DNA of 64,000 nucleotides from Paracoccus sigandri. GTDB lineage: Bacteria > Pseudomonadota > Alphaproteobacteria > Rhodobacterales > Rhodobacteraceae. Shown here in pieces: positions 45,692 through 52,783 of this stretch. The notes below the pieces were generated by a model, which saw only the letters and a list, made by a program, of their open reading frames with translations, searched no databases and was not told the DNA's origin. Location of the stretch: positions 174,481 through 238,480 of the forward strand of contig NZ_QNRC01000006.1 of assembly GCF_003709565.1 (NCBI RefSeq), in the 5' to 3' direction. Position 1 is the first letter of the stretch. Every line of letters begins with the position of its first letter. Position numbers and translations under genes: made by a program.

Positions 45692-46048
45692 CTAGGTCGA
45701 ATGGTCCTTCGTCCGGTCGGGCTGTGTCTTTTCCGCCGCCTGCTTCAACGCCCCCAGCATGTTCACCGCATAGGCGGCATAGGGGCCGATCCAGCGTTCG
45801 TGCAGCGCGTGGATGGGCAGCGCGTCCAGGTGGTTCCATCTTTCGCGCCCGCGCCGCTCGACCACGACCAGCCCGGCCGCCTCCAGCACCCGCAGATGCT
45901 GCATGACCGTGCAGCGGTCCAGTTGCGGCAGCGCCTCGCACAGCGCGCCGGTGGTCTTCGGGCCCGCCTTCAGCAGGTCCAGCAATTGCCGGCGCGCCCG
46001 GTGCCCCAGCGCCTTGAACAGCGCGTCGTCCTGATCCTCGATTGACAT
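45692..46048 (-). CDS. ArsR-family transcriptional regulator (second ArsR/SRPBCC module)
   Basis: 118 residues. Winged helix: LFKALGHRARRQLLDLLKAG, then LDRCTVMQHLRVLEAAGLVV. The ATG lies inside a perfect inverted repeat (46047-46066), a classic arrangement for self-repression. It is divergent from an SRPBCC gene that it probably also controls. An in-frame ATG six codons upstream lies within the operator and is unlikely. Confidence 0.88.
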   Translation of the reverse strand: MSIEDQDDALFKALGHRARRQLLDLLKAGPKTTGALCEALPQLDRCTVMQHLRVLEAAGLVVVERRGRERWNHLDALPIHALHERWIGPYAAYAVNMLGALKQAAEKTQPDRTKDHST

Positions 46049-46066
46049 GTTATAGAAATATAACAT
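46047..46066. promoter_or_regulatory. ArsR operator overlapping the regulator's start codon
   Basis: ATGTTATA-GAAA-TATAACAT is a perfect eight-base inverted repeat with a four-base spacer. It covers the start codon of the leftward ArsR gene and sits 31 bases before the rightward SRPBCC gene. Its size and AT content fit ArsR-family operators. Confidence 0.75.
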
Positions 46067-46096
46067 AATGGGGCGCAGCACAAGGAGGAATGCAGC

Positions 46097-46543
46097 ATGG
46101 AACTGAAATTCACCGTCGGCGGGCGGATCGCGAAGCCGGTCGAAGAGGTCTTCGAAACCGTCGTGAATCCCGACAGGCTGTCGAAGTTCTTCACCACCGG
46201 CGGCGCCAGGGGGCGGCTGGAGACCGGGGCCGAGGTGACCTGGGATTTCCACGATTTCCCCGGCGCCTTTCCGGTCCTGGTCCAGGAGGTCGTCCCGAAC
46301 GAGCGCATCACCCTGCAATGGGAAACCGACAGCGAGCCGCGCATCTGGACCACCGTGACCATGACCTTCCAGGCGCTGGAGGACGGCCGCACGCTGGTGC
46401 GGATCAGCGAATATGGCTGGCCCGAGACCGAGGCGGGGCTGAAGGGCTGCCTGGCCAATAGCGAGGGCTGGACCGGCATGATCTGCGCCATGAAGGCATG
46501 GCTGGAACATGGCATCAACCTGCGCGAGGGCTTCTACAAATAG
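46097..46543 (+). CDS. SRPBCC-family protein (AHSA1-like)
   Basis: 148 residues forming one START-like domain: VGGRIAKPVEEVFETVVNPD, FFTTGGARGRLETG, VTWDFHDFPGAFPV, RTLVRISEYGWPE, GWTGMICAMKAWLEHG. AAGGAGGA precedes the ATG. Divergent from its ArsR partner across a shared operator. Role not known; ligand binding or protein maturation are family-level possibilities. Confidence 0.88.
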   Translation: MELKFTVGGRIAKPVEEVFETVVNPDRLSKFFTTGGARGRLETGAEVTWDFHDFPGAFPVLVQEVVPNERITLQWETDSEPRIWTTVTMTFQALEDGRTLVRISEYGWPETEAGLKGCLANSEGWTGMICAMKAWLEHGINLREGFYK

Positions 46544-46584
46544 GTCCGAACGGCTGAGGCTTGGCGGCGGCCGGGTCCGCCGTC

Positions 46585-47202
46585 TCAGCCCAGCATGTGC
46601 AGCAGCCGCGACACCTGCGTGGGGCGCCATGCCGTGCCGCTGGCGGTGGTCAGCCCGGCGCGGTTCAGCGCCGAGGCGATGTCGCGAAGCGTCGCGCCGC
46701 CCTGGCGCATCGGCAGCACGATCCGCGCGACCTGGTCCGAGGCCGTGCCGCATGGGGCCAGCGGCTTGCGGTTGCGCTCGGCCCCGCGATTTTCCAGCCG
46801 GGCCAGGGCCTGGCGGGCGTGGAAGGACTGCTCTTGCGCCAACATGCGGGCATGGATCGACAATTCGGTCTTGGTCGCATGGGGCAGCGCCGCGACGCGC
46901 AGCCCGACCACCGGGTCCGCGAAGAAGGGCGCATAGCCGAACTGCGCGAAGGGCAACCGGTCCAGCCGCGCCACCAGCAGGACGGCGGACTGTTTGCGGC
47001 AGTCCGACAGGGCCGCCTGCAACCCGAGAAGCGGCTGGCCCTCGGGCACCAGCTGGTCGCGGAAGCGGGCGGTCACGGCGGGCGGCGCGGTCGCGTAATG
47101 GTCCAGGAAGAAATCGATGTCGCGCCGTTGGGCGGCCAGGCTTGCCTCTGGCCGGCCCTGGTCCTCGTATCCGACGCGCATATAGATCACATACCGGGTC
47201 AT
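46585..47202 (-). CDS. serine-recombinase-like protein lacking catalytic residues
   Basis: 205 residues. The N-terminal resolvase fold is recognisable: YVIYMRVGYEDQ, ASLAAQRRDIDFF, LLVARLDRLPFAQF. The C-terminal recombinase-type segment reads GGATLRDIASALNRAGLTTA, then SGTAWRPTQVSRLLHMLG. The catalytic serine that normally follows Arg-Val is Gly11, and the second active-site arginine after LDRL is Phe85. It therefore should not cut DNA. It may be a domesticated DNA-binding protein. No insertion sequence or attachment repeats flank it. Confidence 0.75.
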   Translation of the reverse strand: MTRYVIYMRVGYEDQGRPEASLAAQRRDIDFFLDHYATAPPAVTARFRDQLVPEGQPLLGLQAALSDCRKQSAVLLVARLDRLPFAQFGYAPFFADPVVGLRVAALPHATKTELSIHARMLAQEQSFHARQALARLENRGAERNRKPLAPCGTASDQVARIVLPMRQGGATLRDIASALNRAGLTTASGTAWRPTQVSRLLHMLG

Positions 47203-47258
47203 GGCGCAGGCTGCTTGTGCTGGTGGCGGCGGCGCCATCCGCGGCGCCGCGGGTGATG

Positions 47259-49337
47259 TCAGAACGCGACGCGGGTCGTCAGGAAGAAGCTGCGGCCCGG
47301 CTCGGGATAGCCCTCGACCAGTTGGTAATCGCGGTCGAAGAGGTTGCGGATGCCGAAGACCACGCTGGTCCGGTCGGTCGCCTGCCAGTCGAAATCCAGG
47401 TTGGCCAGGCCGAAGCCGCCCATCCTTGTATAGGCGATCTGCGTGGGGTCCTCGGGCTGGATCGCGCTTTCCGACAGCCGCGCGCCCGAGACCTCGACCG
47501 AGGGCGAGACGGTCAGCCGGTCCAGCGCCTGCCAGTCCAGCCGCAGGAAGGCAGTGTGGCGTGGCGTGTCGGTGGGACGGTAATCGGCGCGCACCGGATC
47601 GGTGATGCCGCGCTGCAGCCAGGTATAGTTCGCCACCAGCCCCAGCCGGTCGCCCAGCTGCCAGTCGGCCTCGATCTCGAAGCCCTTGTAGGTGCCGTCG
47701 CCGACATTCTGGCTCTGGGTCAGGTCCGGGCCGACCGGCACCGACTGGATCATGTCGTCGACCTTGCTGTAGAACAGCGCGGTCTGGACCCGCGCCGGGC
47801 CGATCTCGCCGCCATAGCCGATCTCGACATTCAGCGCGCGTTCGGATTTCAGATCGGGATTGGGAACCGCCGTGCCGAAGCGGGTGCTGTAGCGGTTCCA
47901 GAGCGTCGGAAAGCGGGTGCGCGAGGACAGGCTGGCGTGGAACTCGCCGCCCGCCTCGGGCTGCCAGATCGCCGCCAGCTGCCAGTTCACCGCATCCGAC
48001 GACCCGGTCGGCAGGCCCGCGTCATCCACGGTGCGGTCGGCCTTCAGCACCGAGGCCTTATCATAGCTGATCCCGGCGATCACGCTGAACTCCGCGCGCG
48101 CCTGCCATGTATTCTCCAGCGCCAGCGACCAGGTTTCTTCCTCGCTGCGTTCCGGTGTGTCCGGCAGGCCGCCAAGGTCGGGCTGGTTGTGCTGGATGCT
48201 GTCATGGCGGTCGCGGCGGTAATGCAGCGCCCCGCGCAGCGTGTTGGCCGCGCCCAGTTCGGCCCCGCCCTCGAGGCTGAGACCCCAGGCGCGGTCCTTG
48301 TAGCGGCTGTCGAAGGCGCGGCGTTCGGTCTGGCTGCCATGGCTGGAATCGTCCCAGGCCGACAGCAGGTTGTCGAAGCGGTTGTAATAGGCGCGGGTCT
48401 TCAGATAGCCGCCGCCCAGTTCGGTGTGGGAATAGAAGGCCAGGCTGTCCAGGTCCCATTCCGGCCAGGTCCAGTCGCGCTGCCAGCTTTGTCCCGGCCC
48501 CGGCTCGTCGGTGATGCCCCGGATCGGCTGGTCGACATTGTAGGGCGCCTTCTTCGCCCCGGTCTGCCGCGTATAGCTGAACACATATTCATCCGTCGCA
48601 TTCGGCGTCCAGCCCGCCTTCAGGTTCAGCCGGCTGTCATCGGTGTCGGAATGGTCGCGCAACCCCGCGCCCTGCTGCGGCCGGGGCGTATAGTCGCGCG
48701 ACAGGTAGAAGCCGTCATTGTCCCGCTTCAGGTAACTGCCCTGCAGCCAGAAATCCTGCTGCCGGCTGCCAAGCGACAGAAAGCCGGTGCGGGCGGTGAT
48801 GTCGCCGCGATTGCCGGCCTCCAGCCCGATCCGCGCCTCGCCCTCGAAGGGGGCCGAGGGCTGGCGCGTCACCAGGTTGATCGCCCCGCCCATGCCGCCC
48901 GGCCCGTTCAGGACCGAGACGTAGCCCTTCTGCACCTGGATCTCGGACAGGTCCGGGGTGAGGAAACGGCCATAGTCCAGCCGGTTGTCGGCGGGCAGAT
49001 AGACGCGGATGCCGTCGATCGAGACCGGCACCTGGAAGCGGTCGAAGCCGCGCACATGGACCAGCCGCTCGTTCCGGCTGCCGCCGGTATTGCCGACGGC
49101 CACGCCCGGCACGCTGCGCAGCGCATCGTCCAGCGTCACGCGGTTCTGGCGCGCGATCTCTTCGCCGGTGACGGTCGAGGAGGTGCCGCCGCGGCCCTGC
49201 TCGCCCTCGGCGGTGACGATGATCGTGCCAAGGACGAAAGGCTGCGTCTCGGCCTGCGATTCCTGCCCTGTCGCGGTTATCGGCATCAGCCACAAGGCTG
49301 CCGCCGAAAGCAATCCGGCCCGTGTTTTCAGTAACAT
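47259..49337 (-). CDS. TonB-dependent outer-membrane receptor, probably molybdenum-linked
   Basis: 692 residues. Signal peptide MLLKTRAGLLSAAALWLMPI, ending near ATGQ. The TonB box region is LGTIIVTAEGE. The plug domain has EIARQNRVTLDDALRSVPGV, VHVRGFDRFQVPVSIDGIRV and NGPGGMGGAINLVTR. The barrel ends IRNLFDRDYQLVEGYPEPGR and the terminal TRVAF. AGGAGG precedes the ATG at 49337. It is divergent from a DUF2478-molbindin-FecBCD operon, and the shared control region has two Mo-box-like palindromes, so it likely brings a molybdenum or tungsten complex across the outer membrane. By barrel family alone a siderophore or vitamin B12 could also fit. Confidence 0.9.
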   Translation of the reverse strand: MLLKTRAGLLSAAALWLMPITATGQESQAETQPFVLGTIIVTAEGEQGRGGTSSTVTGEEIARQNRVTLDDALRSVPGVAVGNTGGSRNERLVHVRGFDRFQVPVSIDGIRVYLPADNRLDYGRFLTPDLSEIQVQKGYVSVLNGPGGMGGAINLVTRQPSAPFEGEARIGLEAGNRGDITARTGFLSLGSRQQDFWLQGSYLKRDNDGFYLSRDYTPRPQQGAGLRDHSDTDDSRLNLKAGWTPNATDEYVFSYTRQTGAKKAPYNVDQPIRGITDEPGPGQSWQRDWTWPEWDLDSLAFYSHTELGGGYLKTRAYYNRFDNLLSAWDDSSHGSQTERRAFDSRYKDRAWGLSLEGGAELGAANTLRGALHYRRDRHDSIQHNQPDLGGLPDTPERSEEETWSLALENTWQARAEFSVIAGISYDKASVLKADRTVDDAGLPTGSSDAVNWQLAAIWQPEAGGEFHASLSSRTRFPTLWNRYSTRFGTAVPNPDLKSERALNVEIGYGGEIGPARVQTALFYSKVDDMIQSVPVGPDLTQSQNVGDGTYKGFEIEADWQLGDRLGLVANYTWLQRGITDPVRADYRPTDTPRHTAFLRLDWQALDRLTVSPSVEVSGARLSESAIQPEDPTQIAYTRMGGFGLANLDFDWQATDRTSVVFGIRNLFDRDYQLVEGYPEPGRSFFLTTRVAF

Positions 49338-49379
49338 CTGTCCCTCCTGAACCATCTCCCCCTCTGTCCCGGAGAGAAT

Positions 49380-49403
49380 CGTTATTTCCACACAAACATA
49401 ACG
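49380..49403. promoter_or_regulatory. Mo-box-like (ModE/MopAB-type) operator 1
   Basis: CGTTAT and ATAACG are perfect inverted arms at the two ends of a 24-base element, in the style of ModE sites (CGNTAT ... ATANCG). It lies 43 bases before the TonB-receptor gene. A second element of the same length and similar sequence lies at 49508-49531. Binding by ModE or MopA/MopB is inferred; no modE gene is in the window. Confidence 0.65.
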
Positions 49404-49507
49404 TAATCGCGATGAATGCAAGCATGTGAAGGGCGTTGAAAGTCTTTTGTCCTGTCGCGAGGGGAAATCGCACGGCCGGAACCTTCACGGGACTTGCCAG
49501 CACGGGG

Positions 49508-49531
49508 CGATATGTCCCACTATTCCTAACG
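49508..49531. promoter_or_regulatory. Mo-box-like operator 2
   Basis: This 24-base element begins CGATAT and ends CTAACG. It matches operator 1 at 15 of 24 positions, including TCC at the same offset and TAACG at the end. It lies 34 bases before the DUF2478 gene. The pair, one near each divergent start, suggests joint control of receptor and importer. Confidence 0.55.
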
Positions 49532-49564
49532 ACAGGCGCCGAGGCGTCGCGGGCAAAGGCAGGG

Positions 49565-50110
49565 ATGCAGATGGAAATCCGGTATGTCTGCTCCGAGGAG
49601 GAGCGAAGGACGGATGCGGTGCTGGCCGCGGTCGCCGAACGGGCGGCCCTGGCGGGCATGACGCTGGCGGGTACGGTGCAGCTGTCCGACCCCGACCAGC
49701 CGCAGGAAAAATGCAACATCATCCTCGGCTTGCTGCCGGATGGCGAGCGGCGCAACATCAGCTTTCCGCTGCAGCCGGGCGTCACCGGCTGCCGGCTGGA
49801 CGCCGGCGCGCTGGAGGCGGCGGTGATGGTCGTCCATGACCGCCTGCCCGCCGCGCAGGCGCTGGTGGTGAACAAGTTCGGCAAGCAGGAGGCCGCCGGC
49901 CGCGGCCTGGTCGCGGCGATCGGCGAGGCCTGCGGGCGCGGGCTGCCGGTGCTGGTCGGCGTCTCGCCCGAATGGCGCGACGCCTTCCTGGCCTTCGCGG
50001 ATGGCAAGGCCAGCCCGCTGCCCGCCGAGGCGGACCGGGTGCTGGACTGGCTGCGCACCGCCTGCGCGAACACGACCCGGAAAACCCCCAAGGAGGAGAC
50101 CCAGCCATGA
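49565..50110 (+). CDS. DUF2478-family protein (molybdenum-associated, THEP1-like nucleotide-binding)
   Basis: 181 residues, soluble. The family pattern is clear: KCNIILGLLPDGERRNISFP, GVTGCRLDAGALEAAVMVV, ALVVNKFGKQEAAGRGL, GEACGRGLPVLVGVSPEWRD. DUF2478 proteins often stand beside molybdate transport and Mo-cofactor genes; the biochemical role is unsettled, with a nucleotide-binding fold proposed. ATG at 49565 is chosen; ATG at 49571 is nearly as good (AGGG six bases upstream). It overlaps the molbindin start by four bases. Confidence 0.82.
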   Translation: MQMEIRYVCSEEERRTDAVLAAVAERAALAGMTLAGTVQLSDPDQPQEKCNIILGLLPDGERRNISFPLQPGVTGCRLDAGALEAAVMVVHDRLPAAQALVVNKFGKQEAAGRGLVAAIGEACGRGLPVLVGVSPEWRDAFLAFADGKASPLPAEADRVLDWLRTACANTTRKTPKEETQP

Positions 50111-50316
50111 AACTCAGCGCAAGAAACGTCCTGCCCGGCACCGTGACCGAGATCGTCACCGGCGCCGTGACCAGCCATGTCCGCATCGACCTGGGCGGCA
50201 GCATGGTGACCGCCTCGATCACCAATGAGGCGGTGAAGGAACTGGGCCTGAAGGTCGGCAGCCGCGCCTCGGCGGTCATCAAGGCGTCCGACGTCATGGT
50301 CGGGGTCGATGACTGA
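50107..50316 (+). CDS. mop: molbindin (Mop/TOBE-domain molybdate-binding protein)
   Basis: 69 residues, a single Mop/TOBE domain: LSARNVLPGTVTEIVTGAVT, SHVRIDLGGSMVTASITNEA, LGLKVGSRASAVIKASDVMV. Mop proteins assemble as hexamers that store molybdate or tungstate in the cytoplasm. This is the strongest single indicator that the operon handles molybdenum or tungsten. It overlaps both neighbours, so expression is tightly coupled. Confidence 0.93.
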   Translation: MKLSARNVLPGTVTEIVTGAVTSHVRIDLGGSMVTASITNEAVKELGLKVGSRASAVIKASDVMVGVDD

Positions 50317-50770
50317 AACCTGCGCGGACGCCCTGCGGCCGCATGAGCTGGCCGTGGAGCCGCCCGACCGGTTCGACGCGCAGCTGTGGTTCATCGGCCG
50401 CATCTATACGCCCTGGACGCGGCGCGGCGACTGCCCGCGTCGCGGCGATGCCCAGAACGGCCCGGAATGCCGGATCGTGCTGGACGAGAGATGGGCGGCC
50501 GGGCTGACCGGGATCGGCAAGCACGACCACCTGCAGATCCTCTACTGGATGGACCGGGCCCGGCGCGACCTGGTCCTGCAGAACCCCGCCTTCGGCGACA
50601 GCGCCACCGGAACCTTCGCCCTGCGCTCTCCGGTTCGGCCCAACCCGGTCGCCTCGTCCATCGTGCGGCTGCTGGCGGTAGAGGGGCCGGTGCTGGCGGT
50701 GCGCGGGCTCGACTGCCTGGACGGCACGCCGCTGATCGACATCAAGGCAGAGTTCGGAGCCGTCCCATGA
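50309..50770 (+). CDS. TrmO-like SAM-dependent methyltransferase (TsaA/UPF0066 fold)
   Basis: 153 residues. The TrmO-type motifs are present: FIGRIYTPW, the PR.GD segment, KHDHLQILYWMDRA, FALRSPVRPNPVASSIVRLL and LDCLDGTPLIDIKAEFG. True TrmO N6-methylates t6A37 of tRNA. The gene is locked into a metal-uptake operon by overlaps of eight and four bases, so a job in Mo handling or in modifying a small chelator should be considered. The short form lacks the C-terminal extension of E. coli TrmO. Confidence 0.8.
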   Translation: MTETCADALRPHELAVEPPDRFDAQLWFIGRIYTPWTRRGDCPRRGDAQNGPECRIVLDERWAAGLTGIGKHDHLQILYWMDRARRDLVLQNPAFGDSATGTFALRSPVRPNPVASSIVRLLAVEGPVLAVRGLDCLDGTPLIDIKAEFGAVP

Positions 50771-51798
50771 TCCTTCCGTCCCGCCGCGGATTTGCCGCCG
50801 CCCTGCTGGCCCTGGTCGCGGCGCTTCCCGCGCTGGCCTTCGAGGGTCGCACCGTCACCGACGCCACCGGGCGCGAGGTGCAGGTGCCCGACGATCCGGC
50901 CCGCGTCTTTGCCGCCGGGCCGCCCGCCGCCACGCTGCTTTACGCGCTGAAACCCCAGGCGATGATCGGCTGGGTCAGCGCGCCCAAGCCCGAGGCGCTG
51001 CCCTGGCTGCGCCCCGAGGCCGCCGGGCTGCCCGAGCTGGGCCGGCTGACCGGTCGCGGCGACACGCTGAACCTGGAGGTGCTGCTGTCGACCGGTCCCG
51101 ACCTGATCGTCGATTACGGCACGGTCAGCGGCACCTATGTCGACCTGGCCGGCCGCATCCAGCAGCAGGCGGGCCTGCCTTACGTCCTGATCGACGGCAG
51201 CTTTGCCCATATGCCGCAGGGAATCCGCCAGATGGCCGAGGTCCTGGACGTGGCCGAGCGGGGCGAGGCGCTGGCCGCCTATGCCGAAAACACGCTGGCC
51301 AGGCTGGACGCGCTGCTGGCGGGCATTCCCGATGCCGACCGCCCCAGCGTCTATCTGGCCCGCGGCCCCGAGGGGCTGGAGACCCCGGCGCGCGGCTCGA
51401 TCAATGCCGAGATCATCGAGCGGGTCGGCGGCCGCAATGTCGTCGAGGCCGGGACCGACGGGCTGGCCACCGTCTCGCCCGAGCAGGTCCAGGCCTGGGC
51501 GCCCGAGGTGATCATCACCATCGACCGCCAGTTTGCCGCCAATGTCGGGGCGATGCCCGAATGGCAGGGGATCCCGGCGGTGGAGAACGGCCGGGTCTAT
51601 CTGGCGCCCTCGGCGCCCTTCGGCTTCATCGACGCGCCACCCTCGGTCAATCGGCTGGCGGGGCTGATCTGGCTGTCGCACAAGCTGTATCCACAGGCGG
51701 CGACCGGGGACCTGCGGGCCGATGTGGCCGAGTTCTACGAGCTGTTCTATGGCCTGCGCCCCGATGATGCAGCCCTGACGGCGTTGCTGGGGGACTGA
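50767..51798 (+). CDS. FecB/BtuF-type periplasmic binding protein (MolA-like candidate)
   Basis: 343 residues with signal MILPSRRGFAAALLALVAAL ending PALAF. The class III binding-protein pattern is seen: EGRTVTDATGREVQVPDDPA at the start, LNLEVLLSTGPDLIVDYGTV mid-way, a long helix linker, and WAPEVIITIDRQF in the second lobe. Class III proteins carry siderophores, B12 or, for MolA of Haemophilus, molybdate. Overlap with the TrmO-like gene and nearby molbindin favour a molybdenum species. Confidence 0.88.
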   Translation: MILPSRRGFAAALLALVAALPALAFEGRTVTDATGREVQVPDDPARVFAAGPPAATLLYALKPQAMIGWVSAPKPEALPWLRPEAAGLPELGRLTGRGDTLNLEVLLSTGPDLIVDYGTVSGTYVDLAGRIQQQAGLPYVLIDGSFAHMPQGIRQMAEVLDVAERGEALAAYAENTLARLDALLAGIPDADRPSVYLARGPEGLETPARGSINAEIIERVGGRNVVEAGTDGLATVSPEQVQAWAPEVIITIDRQFAANVGAMPEWQGIPAVENGRVYLAPSAPFGFIDAPPSVNRLAGLIWLSHKLYPQAATGDLRADVAEFYELFYGLRPDDAALTALLGD

Positions 51799-51838
51799 GC
51801 GCGCGCTGACCGGCCTGCTGGCGCTGGGGCTGCTTGCG

Positions 51839-52783
51839 GTGCTGGTGGCGGGGGCGGCGATCGGCCCCTATGCGCTGCCTCTGGGCAAGATCCTGACGGT
51901 GCTGGCGGGCGATCGGTCCGATCCGCAGGCGGCGACGGTGCTGCTGAACATCCGCCTGCCGCGCGTGCTGGCCGCCGCGCTGGTCGGCGCGGCGCTGGCG
52001 GCGGCCGGGGCGGCCTATCAGACCACCTTCCGCAATCCGCTGGTCTCGCCCGATATTCTGGGGGTTTCGGCCGGGGCGGGCTTCGGGGCGGTGCTGGGCA
52101 TCCTGATGGGCCTGCCGGTACTGGGGATCCAGGCCCTGGGTTTCGCCACCGGCCTTCTGACCGTGGCGCTGGTGCTGGGCCTGACGCTGGCCCTGCGCGG
52201 GACCGGGCAGGTGCTGGTCATGGTGCTGTGCGGGATCGCCATCGGGGCGCTGGCCGGGGCCGGGATCTCGCTGGTCAAGCTGCTGGCCGATCCCGAACAG
52301 CAGCTGCCCGCCATCACCTTCTGGCTGATGGGCAGCCTGGCCGGCGTCAAGCGCGCCGATCTGGTCGCCACCCTGCCGGCGCTGCTGATCGGCATCGCGC
52401 CGCTTTTGCTGCTGCGCTGGCGGATCGGCCTGCTGGCGATGGGCGACGACGAGGCGCGCGCGATGGGCATCGACGCCACCCGCCTGCGACTGCTGGTCAT
52501 CGCCTGCGCCACGCTGATGACGGCGGCGGCGGTCTCGATGGCGGGGGTGATCGGCTGGGTCGGGCTGATGGTGCCGCATATGGCGCGGCTGGTCACAGGG
52601 CCGCGCTTCGACCGGCTGCTGCCCGCTGCCGCCCTGATCGGGGCGGGCTTCATGGTGCTGGTCGATACCGCCGCCCGGACGATCGCGCTGATGGAGGTGC
52701 CGCTTGGCATCCTGACGGCGGTGCTTGGCGCGCCGGTCTTCGTCTGGCTGCTGGCGCGCGGGGCAAGGCCATGGAGCGAATGA
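51839..52783 (+). CDS. FecCD-family ABC permease (start codon apparently lost)
   Basis: At least 314 residues and about nine to ten helices. Conserved blocks are LPRVLAAALVGAALAAAGAA, YQTTFRNPLVSPDILGVSAG, GLMVPHMARLVTGPRF and VLGAPVFVWLLARG. The first canonical start in frame is the GTG at 51839, but that cuts helix 1 in half. The frame continues upstream as ERALTGLLALGLLAVLVAGA, with no ATG, GTG or TTG until a stop at 51776-51778. Inserting one T after the SBP stop would create a normal TGATG start (MRALTGLL...). So the coding start is either a non-standard CTG (51806) or damaged. Confidence 0.8.
   Translation: MLVAGAAIGPYALPLGKILTVLAGDRSDPQAATVLLNIRLPRVLAAALVGAALAAAGAAYQTTFRNPLVSPDILGVSAGAGFGAVLGILMGLPVLGIQALGFATGLLTVALVLGLTLALRGTGQVLVMVLCGIAIGALAGAGISLVKLLADPEQQLPAITFWLMGSLAGVKRADLVATLPALLIGIAPLLLLRWRIGLLAMGDDEARAMGIDATRLRLLVIACATLMTAAAVSMAGVIGWVGLMVPHMARLVTGPRFDRLLPAAALIGAGFMVLVDTAARTIALMEVPLGILTAVLGAPVFVWLLARGARPWSE

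Noticed and set aside
46585..47202. Active transposon resolvase or prophage integrase
   Set aside because: Catalytic serine and a key arginine are missing, and no flanking repeats or mobile genes are seen.
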